This document shows, one piece after another, positions 1 through 6,887 of a DNA stretch of 64,000 bases (position 1 is the first letter of the stretch; every line of letters starts with the position of its first letter). Both the position numbers and the translations under genes were made by a program. The notes below the pieces were generated by a model. The model saw nothing but the letters and a program-made list of their open reading frames with translations, did no database searches and had not been told where the DNA came from. Source of the stretch: Rhodopseudomonas_A sp036404135 (GTDB taxonomy: Bacteria; Pseudomonadota; Alphaproteobacteria; Rhizobiales; Xanthobacteraceae); contig NZ_DASWPE010000039.1 in NCBI RefSeq assembly GCF_036404135.1, forward strand, positions 3,264 to 67,263, given 5' to 3'.

Positions 1-1
1 C

Positions 2-745
2 ATGACACGCCAACCGACGCAACCTCCTTCGCGACCGCCGGCCTCGCGCGCCGGCGCACTGCCGGACAGCACGATGTCGCCCTCCGAGGAGATCGCGGCG
101 TTTGTCGCCAAGGCGCGGGCGATGTCGCCGCATGCCGCCGGCGCCAGGGGGCGGCTGGTGTTCGCGCTCGACGCCACCATGAGCCGGCAGCCGACCTGGG
201 ACATGGCCTGCAGCCTGCAGGCGGAGATGTTCCGCGAGGCCGCAGCGCTCGGCAGCCTGGACATCCGGCTGGTGTATTATCGCGGCATGAACGAGTGCCG
301 CGCCAGCGGCTGGATCTCGGATTCCGCCAAACTGGCCGCGCTGATGGGCAAGATCGATTGCCGCGGCGGCAACACCCAGATCGGCAAGGTGCTGTCGGAA
401 GCCCGCCGCGATGCCGTGGCCGCGGGCGTGCGCGCGGTGGTGTTCGTCGGCGACGCGATGGAAGAGTCGGCCGATCAGCTTTGCGTCAAGGCCGGCGAGT
501 TGGGGCTGCTCAAGGTGCCGGTGTTCCTGTTCCAGGAAGGTCATGACGCCGCCGCCGAACAGACCTTCCGCGAGATCGCGCGGCTCACCGGCGGGGCATG
601 GTGCCGGTTCGATCCGGGCGCCGCGACGCAATTGCGCGACTTGCTGCGCGCCGCCGCGGCCTATGCCGCCGGCGGCCGCGAGGCCTTGCAGCGGCTGTCG
701 AGAACCGACGGCGGCGCGGCCAAGCTGCTTGACCAGATGAAGTGA
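2..745 (+). CDS. VWA-like domain protein
   Basis: The product (247 aa from the ATG at 2) has a proline-rich N-terminus, then a von Willebrand A-like fold. A strand FALDATMS near residues 54-61 gives a DxTxS version of the MIDAS metal site, followed by alternating helices and strands (RAVVFVGDAMEE near 150). It has no signal peptide or membrane segment, so it is probably cytoplasmic. The gene lies 55 bp upstream of a membrane-anchored J-domain gene on the same strand, so the two probably form a unit. The ATG is the second base of the window, so a start further upstream cannot be excluded. VWA domains usually mediate protein binding; the partner is unknown. Confidence 0.7.
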   Translation: MTRQPTQPPSRPPASRAGALPDSTMSPSEEIAAFVAKARAMSPHAAGARGRLVFALDATMSRQPTWDMACSLQAEMFREAAALGSLDIRLVYYRGMNECRASGWISDSAKLAALMGKIDCRGGNTQIGKVLSEARRDAVAAGVRAVVFVGDAMEESADQLCVKAGELGLLKVPVFLFQEGHDAAAEQTFREIARLTGGAWCRFDPGAATQLRDLLRAAAAYAAGGREALQRLSRTDGGAAKLLDQMK

Positions 746-800
746 GCGCGCGCCGGACGCGGCTGCACAAAGCGGTGCATTTGCCGTCGGCCCGCACTAT

Positions 801-1538
801 ATGGGGGCCATGCCCACGCTGATCGCCGGCGTCGTCGCCGTCATAGTGCTGTATTCGCTGCTGCAGATGTTCCGGGCCGCCAACCCGGCGGTGCTGGCAC
901 GTGGCATCAAGATCGGCGGCGGCGTGGTGACGCTGGCGGTGGCCGCGTTCACCGGGGTCAAGGGCGAACTGGCGGTGGCGATTCCGCTCGGCATCTTCGG
1001 CGCCGGGCTGCTCGGCTGGGCGCCGTTCGGCTCCAGCGCGTTCGGCAATCTCGGCACGCTGTTCGGATCGTGGGGACAGCGCTCCGCGGGGCAGACCTCG
1101 CGGGTGGTGTCGCGCTACATCGAGATGAGTCTCGACCACGACAGCGGCGCCCTGAGCGGCCGTTTCCTGGCCGGCCCCTATGCCGGCCGCTCGCTCGACG
1201 AGTTCGATCTGCCGCAACTGGCGGCGCTGATTCCGTCGTTCGATGCCGAGAGCTGTGCGCTACTTGAAAGCTATCTTGACCGCCGGTTTCCCGCTTGGCG
1301 ACAAAACGCGCAGGGCGAGGGGGCAGGGGGGCAGAGCCGCCAGACGTCGAGCGGCAAAATGACGGACGAGGAGGCCTATCAGATCCTTGGCCTGAAGCCG
1401 GGTGCGGGGCGCGCCGAAATCGGGCAAGCCCACCGTACGCTCATGAAGAAACTGCATCCCGACCAAGGGGGGTCGACGTACCTTGCCGCCCGCGTAAACG
1501 CGGCCAAGGATACTTTGCTTCGCACTCATCGCAGCTAA
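801..1538 (+). CDS. Membrane-anchored J-domain (DnaJ-like) protein
   Basis: This 245-aa protein has hydrophobic N-terminal segments (residues about 4-22 and 35-80) and a C-terminal J domain from about residue 187 to the end. The HPD tripeptide that stimulates Hsp70 ATPase is present (KLHPDQGG, near residue 218). The layout of membrane anchor first and short J domain last resembles the Tim14/Pam18-like DnaJ proteins of alphaproteobacteria. It lacks the G/F and zinc-finger regions of DnaJ, so it is a specialised co-chaperone that would recruit DnaK to the membrane. A second ATG at 810 is an alternative start. The upstream VWA gene is a likely functional neighbour. Confidence 0.8.
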   Translation: MGAMPTLIAGVVAVIVLYSLLQMFRAANPAVLARGIKIGGGVVTLAVAAFTGVKGELAVAIPLGIFGAGLLGWAPFGSSAFGNLGTLFGSWGQRSAGQTSRVVSRYIEMSLDHDSGALSGRFLAGPYAGRSLDEFDLPQLAALIPSFDAESCALLESYLDRRFPAWRQNAQGEGAGGQSRQTSSGKMTDEEAYQILGLKPGAGRAEIGQAHRTLMKKLHPDQGGSTYLAARVNAAKDTLLRTHRS

Positions 1539-1802
1539 CTCCAGCACGCTACATACGCTACCGACTGCGAGTTGCTTCTGGTCTCTGTTCAACGCCCCGG
1601 GGCCGCCCGCCGTTTGCCGGCGTGGTCAGCCCTCCGGATCCGTTGTATCGGCCAATCCTTGATGAGTGGTTTTCAGCGGATAAATTTTATCGGTCGTCAA
1701 CCATGACCGACCGCGTCTGCGCTGACACATGCCCGGTACCGGCGCGCAAGCCGGCAGCCGCGCGTCGCGTGAGACGGCGCCGGCCGCCGGCGCTTGGCGT
1801 CG

Positions 1803-3572
1803 TCAGTTCCTGATGGTGATGCAGGAAATCTCGGTGCGTTTCAGCGCGCGACACACCGCCTCGGCCTGGTCGCGGTCGAGGCCGGCGAAGCGGGCGCGAT
1901 ACAGCTTCTTCTCGCCCTTGGCGACCGTCTCGGTGAACGGCTCTGCCTTGGCCAGCGTGCCGCGGGCCTGGTCGCGCGCCGCGTCGAGCCGGTGGCGGGC
2001 TTCGGTTTCGCTTTCCAGCGCGCCGACCTGGACGATCCAGCCGCTATGCGCCGCGGGCTTCACCGCGCCGTTCTGCTGAACCGCCTGCGGTTGTCCGCGC
2101 GACGGATCGGCATAGGCCATCGCCTGCGATGAGGGGGCGCCGGCGGCGGAGGCCGGCAGAACGCCGAGCACGCCCTGACCTGTGCCGTGGTTGAGCGGCT
2201 GCGGCGGCATCATCGGCCGCGACGGCTCGGCGCGATCCGCCTTGGCGATCATCGACCCCGAGGTTTCGGCCACTTCGCTACGCGCCGGGATGGCGCTGGT
2301 GATCGGCGGCGCCGACGGCGACGGGCCGGCGGAGGCCAGTTTGATCGGTCCGGCCTTGACCTGCACCGTCTTCACCCGGACCGGCTTCATCGGCTCGTTG
2401 GCGCCGGGAATCGAGGCCTGCTGCTGCGATTGAACGACCCCGCTGTTGAGCGGGCCGGCTTCCGGCTTCTGGGCCGGCTGCGGTTGCGCCGGCGGGATCA
2501 GCGATCGCGCGGCCGCGGGGCGCGGGCCGCTGACCTCGGGCGTCGCCGAGGCGACCTGCACCGGGGCCTGAACGGCGCCTTGCGCCTGGACCGTCTTGGT
2601 CGGGCGATCGTCCGCTTCGTCCTCGGCGACGTCGGCATTGGCCTCGGCGCCGCTGCGCTCGGCGATCGCGGCGACGGTGTGCCGGGTCGACGCCTTGTCC
2701 AGATTTTCGGCGAGCAAATTGCGCATGATGGCGTCGCGCGAACCGCCGCTGCGGCCGCCCAGCACCACGCCGACCAGATAGCGGTTGCCGCGGTGCATGG
2801 AGGTCACGAGATTGAAGCCGGAGGCGCGGGTATAGCCGGTCTTGATGCCGTCGACGCCTTCGACACTGCCCACCAGCCGGTTATGATTGCGGATCGCGTT
2901 GCCGTGATAGTTGAAAACGCTGGTCGAGAAGAACCGATAATAGCGCGGGAAGCGCTCCTGGATGGCGCGGCCGAGCGTGGCCTGATCGCGCGCGGTGGTG
3001 ACCTGGTCGTCGTCGGGAAGGCCGGAGGCGTTGCGGTACACCGTCCGCGTCATGCCGAGCGAGCGGGCCTTCTTGGTCATCAGCTTGGCGAAGTCGCCTT
3101 CGTCCCCGGCAATCGCTTCGGAGATCACCACGGCGGCGTCGTTGGCGGAACGCGTCACCAGCGCCTTGATGGCGTCCTCGACGCGGATGGTCTGGCCGGG
3201 GCGCAGGCCGAGCTTGGTCGGGGCCTGGACCGAGGCGTGTTCAGAGACGTCCATTTCGCTGTCGAGCTGCATCTTGCCGGATTCGAGACGCTCGAACAGC
3301 AAGTACAAGGTCATGATCTTGGTCAGCGACGCCGGGTGGCGCAGCCCGTCGGGATTGTTGGCGGCGAGGATGTCGCCGGAATTGCCGTCGACCATGATCG
3401 AGGCAAAGGCCGGGTTGTAGCTTTCCGTCGCGGCGTGATGGCGGACATGGTGGCGCGCATGGTGACGGCGGGCATCGGCGGAGTTGGTGGTGGTGATCAC
3501 GACCGCTGTGACGGTGGCCAGCCCGAGCACGCAGACCCGCAGGGCGCGCGAAACTGAGGTGATGCGATGCAT
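1803..3572 (-). CDS. D-alanyl-D-alanine carboxypeptidase (PBP5/6 family) with C-terminal SPOR domain
   Basis: The product is a peptidase S11 penicillin-binding protein of 589 aa that would trim the terminal D-Ala from periplasmic peptidoglycan stem peptides. The three active-site motifs are visible: SLTK (nucleophile Ser near 82, Lys near 85), SAN (within RSANDAAV) and KTG (KTGYT). An N-terminal signal segment is followed by a histidine-rich stretch (RRHHARHHVRHH). After the catalytic domain comes a long Pro/Ala/Gln-rich linker, then a SPOR domain over about the last 80 residues (starting SGWIVQVGALES), which binds denuded glycan at the division site. This S11 plus SPOR architecture is common in Bradyrhizobium relatives. 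The gene is monocistronic as far as can be seen. Confidence 0.93.
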   Translation of the reverse strand: MHRITSVSRALRVCVLGLATVTAVVITTTNSADARRHHARHHVRHHAATESYNPAFASIMVDGNSGDILAANNPDGLRHPASLTKIMTLYLLFERLESGKMQLDSEMDVSEHASVQAPTKLGLRPGQTIRVEDAIKALVTRSANDAAVVISEAIAGDEGDFAKLMTKKARSLGMTRTVYRNASGLPDDDQVTTARDQATLGRAIQERFPRYYRFFSTSVFNYHGNAIRNHNRLVGSVEGVDGIKTGYTRASGFNLVTSMHRGNRYLVGVVLGGRSGGSRDAIMRNLLAENLDKASTRHTVAAIAERSGAEANADVAEDEADDRPTKTVQAQGAVQAPVQVASATPEVSGPRPAAARSLIPPAQPQPAQKPEAGPLNSGVVQSQQQASIPGANEPMKPVRVKTVQVKAGPIKLASAGPSPSAPPITSAIPARSEVAETSGSMIAKADRAEPSRPMMPPQPLNHGTGQGVLGVLPASAAGAPSSQAMAYADPSRGQPQAVQQNGAVKPAAHSGWIVQVGALESETEARHRLDAARDQARGTLAKAEPFTETVAKGEKKLYRARFAGLDRDQAEAVCRALKRTEISCITIRN

Positions 3573-3828
3573 AAACGTCCCCGTCCGATTCTTAGTACAT
3601 CAACGGTCCGTGAGGCTAAATTAAGCCCGACGCCCGCCGACCGTGCTGCAGGTTGCGTCGTGTTCGGTCCGCCGGCCCGGCAAGGTTTGTCACAGTTTCC
3701 GGCTAACTGGCTGTGTCCACGCGACTATTTATCTCAACGCGACATTCCAAGGGCAGGTTAGGCTGGCTGAGTTTCGAAAAGGTTAACCAACTGTTGCACG
3801 GCATCGTTGAATTGACCCTATACCCGAC

Positions 3829-3876
3829 TTGTGCAGTGCACAATATTCTTGACATTATTGTGCGGCGCACTATGTT
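3829..3876 (+). promoter_or_regulatory. Phasin promoter with two matching palindromic operators
   Basis: A sigma70-like promoter TTGACA (3849-3854), 16-nt spacer, TATGTT (3871-3876) sits about 55 bp before the phasin ATG. Two copies of the inverted repeat TTGTGC-N3-GCACAA flank and overlap it: a perfect copy at 3829-3843 and a near-perfect copy (TTGTGC-GGC-GCACTA) at 3858-3872, which lies in the spacer and abuts the -10. Their centres are 29 bp apart. A TGC-N3-GCA core resembles sites described for PhaR-type regulators of phasin genes in alphaproteobacteria, so autoregulated repression is inferred. The rest of 3573-3931 holds the divergent carboxypeptidase promoter region and nothing else recognised. 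Confidence 0.6.
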
Positions 3877-3931
3877 CGCCTGGTGAAAAGCCGGGCCGCC
3901 CGGCGATAACAGTCTGGGAAAGGACTCGATC

Positions 3932-4270
3932 ATGGCCAACATTGAAGAGATCCAGCAGTACGGCAAAGAGCAGCTTGATACCGCCATTGCCTCGGCGAGT
4001 GGCGTGCAGAAGAGCTATCAGGCGATCGCCACTGCGGTCGGCGACTACACCAAGAAGTCGTTCGAGGACGGCAACGCCTTCGTCGAGAAGCTGTCGGCGG
4101 TCAAATCGATCGACAAGGCGATCGAGTTGCAAACCGAATACGCCAAAGCCACCTACGAGACCTTCGTCGCCGAGTCGCAGAAGATCGCCGGCCTCTACAC
4201 CGATCTGGCCAAGCAGAGCTTCAAGCCGCTCGAGAGCCTCGCTGCGAAATTCGTGCCGGCCGCGCGCTAA
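3932..4270 (+). CDS. Phasin family protein
   Basis: This 112-aa all-helical amphipathic protein starts MANIEEIQQYGKEQLD and matches the short phasins that coat polyhydroxyalkanoate granules. The mix of Ala, Lys, Glu and aromatic residues without any hydrophobic membrane segment fits surface binding to a granule. The start is set by the ATG at 3932, preceded by GGAAAGGA. The upstream region carries a strong promoter with paired operators, and a bidirectional terminator follows 24 bp after the stop, so it is transcribed alone. It could alternatively be a phasin paralogue with another binding role. Confidence 0.88.
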   Translation: MANIEEIQQYGKEQLDTAIASASGVQKSYQAIATAVGDYTKKSFEDGNAFVEKLSAVKSIDKAIELQTEYAKATYETFVAESQKIAGLYTDLAKQSFKPLESLAAKFVPAAR

Positions 4271-4294
4271 TCCAATTTCATTTCTGTTGAATGC

Positions 4295-4327
4295 AAAAGC
4301 CCGGCCGCAACGACGGCCGGGCTTTTT
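4295..4327. terminator. Bidirectional rho-independent terminator (phasin / TadG-like gene)
   Basis: A perfect 13-bp stem (4295-4307 with 4314-4326) and 6-nt loop has A4 on the left and T5 on the right. It therefore gives a U-tract in both directions between the two convergent genes. Confidence 0.93.
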
Positions 4328-4346
4328 GTTGCCTGAGGTGCAAACG

Positions 4347-5846
4347 CTATTGCGCCAGCCGCAGCTTGGTCAGCGACGAGCCGATCGACTGGAATGCCAC
4401 CTCGATCTGGTCGGCGGTGGTCGACTGGTAGAACTGCCCGTCATTGGCGCATGATTTCAGCACCGCCGAATCCGGGTCATTGGTGGTGTTGACCTGGATG
4501 GTATAGATCGTGACGCTGCCATTGGCGGCATTCTTGATGTTGTCGCACAGCGTCTTCTGTCGGTCGTCAACCTGGGACGCGTAGTCTGATCCGTTGCCGT
4601 ACCAATAATCGATGGTGTTTTGTCCGTCAGATAACAAGATGATGGCGTCGGTGTATTTGTAGTCGGCGTCCTTGGCGGGCGTATTGAGTGGATTGCCCTG
4701 CTGCAGCGCCATCCACGCCCAGTGCATGCCGATCGCCTGATTGGTGCCGCCGTTGGCCGCCAGATTGTTGATTTTGCCTTTCAGCGTCGCATCATTGGTG
4801 GAGCTGTCGGATTCGTTGGCATCATAAGCCGCGGTCATCGGCAGGATCGACGAACTGCAGGCTGAGTAATTCTTGGCCACGAACAGCGTCGCCGGGTCTG
4901 TCGTGGTCGGTGTGGCCTTGGTGGTGTCGTTGTCGGCGGTGTGGTTCAGGTCGCGATCGGTGACGCAGCCCTGCCAGGTCGTGGTTCGGGTTTCGGTCCA
5001 GGTCTTTCCTCTCGCCGTGCATGTGCTTGCGGTGGAGTATAGTAAGCTGCTGCAGGTGCCGAAGAAGGTCCAGGTCTTGTTCGCAGCTTTGCACAAGGCG
5101 GCGGTGGGATAGCTGGAGCTGCTGCAGCTGCCGTAGTCGCTGACGTCGTAATTCCTGTTGCTGGTATTAGTCAGCCGCGCATGCCAATCCAGCCAGGTGG
5201 CGGCGATATTGGTTTTCCCGACATTGACCATCTGATTGAATGGGATGATCGAGATGTAGACGTCGGCGGTCTGGGTTGCCGACGCCTTCAACGTGTCGAT
5301 CAGTTTTTTGGCCGCCGACTTCATTGCTGTCAATTTGCCGTTCTTATCCATTGAGCCGGTGACGTCGAGCGCCATCGCCACGCGCAGCCGGGTTGCGCCC
5401 CAGCTCGAGGTCGAGCTGGCCGCGAACGGCAGTGCCGTGAAGCCGGCGACCTTCAGGAAGGTTGTCGGCAGACTGCCGGAGGTGTTCATCACGATGGTCG
5501 AGGTGCCATCGGCGGACTTCGCCGTGTAAGTCGCCGTGACGGTGATATTGTTGATGCCCGTGCTGGTGTACAGCGCGTTGAAGTACTTTTGCGCTGTGGC
5601 CTGGATGTCGCCGGCGGTGATGACGCCGGCCGCATAATCCTTCGACACCATCAGCGTGGCGGAATCCGCGGCGGCCTGCATCGCCGAGCGGGCCGCGGTG
5701 GCCTGGCTGTAGTCGACGGCGACGCCGACGAAACTGATCAAGGGGATGACGGCGATGCCGAACAGCACCGCGATGTTGCCATTTTCGGCTGACCGAAAAG
5801 CCCTGGCCGCGCGGCGCAGCCGGCGAAGAGGTGAGGCGAGAGGCAT
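4347..5846 (-). CDS. TadG-like pilus-assembly protein with VWA domain
   Basis: This protein of about 499 aa starts at the ATG at 5846 (AGGA 6 nt upstream); an in-frame extension to 5921 is less likely. Near the N-terminus is the single TadE/TadG-type membrane segment (NIAVLFGIAVIPLISFVGVA), then a periplasmic region with a VWA domain whose MIDAS motif is DVTGSMD. Later VWA strands include IILLSDGQNT. TadG-family proteins are pseudopilin-related parts of Flp/Tad machines, but no other tad genes are nearby, so this is a stand-alone copy. Inside the VWA domain, two tandem 24-residue cysteine-containing repeats (4989-5132) form an insert. Ser/Thr/Asn content is high, as in exported proteins. Confidence 0.82.
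   Translation of the reverse strand: MPLASPLRRLRRAARAFRSAENGNIAVLFGIAVIPLISFVGVAVDYSQATAARSAMQAAADSATLMVSKDYAAGVITAGDIQATAQKYFNALYTSTGINNITVTATYTAKSADGTSTIVMNTSGSLPTTFLKVAGFTALPFAASSTSSWGATRLRVAMALDVTGSMDKNGKLTAMKSAAKKLIDTLKASATQTADVYISIIPFNQMVNVGKTNIAATWLDWHARLTNTSNRNYDVSDYGSCSSSSYPTAALCKAANKTWTFFGTCSSLLYSTASTCTARGKTWTETRTTTWQGCVTDRDLNHTADNDTTKATPTTTDPATLFVAKNYSACSSSILPMTAAYDANESDSSTNDATLKGKINNLAANGGTNQAIGMHWAWMALQQGNPLNTPAKDADYKYTDAIILLSDGQNTIDYWYGNGSDYASQVDDRQKTLCDNIKNAANGSVTIYTIQVNTTNDPDSAVLKSCANDGQFYQSTTADQIEVAFQSIGSSLTKLRLAQ
4989..5132 (-). repeat. Two tandem 24-codon repeats inside the TadG-like gene
   Basis: The two units (5132-5061 and 5060-4989) share the pattern G-x-C-S-S-x-x-Y-x-T-A-x-x-C-x-A-x-x-K-T-W-T. 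Each has two cysteines spaced alike, suggesting a small disulphide-bonded hairpin duplicated in tandem within the VWA domain. Confidence 0.75.
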
Positions 5847-6363
5847 GGCTTTTCCTGAATTCCGGTTCTTTGCGGTCATTTCGGGCGCATGCGATGAAGG
5901 CGGGGTAAAGATGTGCTGCAAAACAACGTTAATTGCCGTAGAATTCCGAGGTGAAACGGGGCGGCGGTTCGGCCATTGTCAACGCCGGATGAATCGCCGA
6001 TGGCTGATTCGGCGAAGTCGCCCCGGTTCCCGTTAACTTTCGGCCGGCGCCGCCGTCGCGCTGCCGGGAAGCGCTCCCCGTGACATTCCGGAATCGCTTT
6101 AAATCTCTGTGCTTGCGGCCAAGCTGATGCTGACCCATATTCACGCCATCCGATCCAGTCGGCGGATCGGCCGCTGCCGTTGAGCGGCTCCCAAGAGGCT
6201 GGTTAGAACGCAATCGAGGGCCATATTGGGGGGCGCCTGCGGTTTGCCGTCAGTTGCCTCCCTGGATTTCGAACGCCTAAACATGCTGCACGCGACGTCA
6301 CATCGAGCATATTCGCCCTTCAATCGGTCTGCGACGCAGCACCGCCTTTGCTCCGCTCCGCGT
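5847..6363. other. Intergenic region between TadG-like gene and clpS
   Basis: About 500 bp holds the divergent upstream regions of the TadG-like gene and clpS. An open frame runs into clpS from 6226, but its composition (His/Ser/Arg-rich, unlike ClpS) suggests leader sequence. I see no repeat, RNA gene or clear hairpin terminator. Confidence 0.4.
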
Positions 6364-6696
6364 ATGGGCAATGACGAGGGCCGCTCCGGCGGTCCCGGCA
6401 ACCCGGCAACCTCGGTCATCACCAAGGTCAAGCCGAAGACCAAGCGTCCCAATCTGTATCGCGTGTTGATCCTGAACGACGATTACACGCCGATGGAATT
6501 CGTCGTGCATGTGTTGGAGAAGTTCTTCCAGATGGATGTCGAAGCCGCCACCCAGGTGATGTTGCACGTGCATCATCATGGCATCGGCGAGTGCGGCGTG
6601 TTCACCTATGAGATCGCCGAAACAAAAGTAACGCAGGTGATGGATTTTGCCCGCAAGCACCAGCACCCTCTACAGTGCGTGATGGAAAAGAAGTGA
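6364..6696 (+). CDS. clpS: ATP-dependent Clp protease adaptor ClpS
   Basis: ClpS binds the N-domain of ClpA and delivers N-degron substrates to ClpAP. From the ATG at 6364 the protein has 110 aa, the usual length. The conserved core is visible: VLILNDDYTPMEFVV (substrate pocket NDxxTP), the VHHHGIGECGVF stretch with the His contacts, and a C-terminal strand. The N-terminal 25 residues are a flexible Gly/Pro/Lys-rich tail as in other ClpS. An in-frame extension reaches 6226 but is not ClpS-like. clpA follows 191 bp downstream on the same strand, the classic pairing. Confidence 0.95.
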   Translation: MGNDEGRSGGPGNPATSVITKVKPKTKRPNLYRVLILNDDYTPMEFVVHVLEKFFQMDVEAATQVMLHVHHHGIGECGVFTYEIAETKVTQVMDFARKHQHPLQCVMEKK

Positions 6697-6887
6697 CGCG
6701 GCCGGGATCGCTGCAATCTCGGAACGGGTCTTGCATTGATTGTTTTCGGCGGGCTGGACCTAAGCTCCGCGCTCGGCCCGCGCGGAACCGGACTTTCGCC
6801 AAGAGGTTGGATGACTATATGAGCAAGGTTGTTGTTGCCTGACCAAGCAACGGCGGCCATGATAGGCGGGGGCCACAGAGGACGAGA

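Noticed and set aside
2187..3557. Long open frame antisense to the carboxypeptidase gene
   Set aside because: Composition is Arg/Gly/His-rich and it mirrors codon bias of the real gene on the other strand; typical high-GC shadow.
4989..5132. CRISPR-like repeat array
   Set aside because: Only two adjoining units inside a coding sequence with no spacers.
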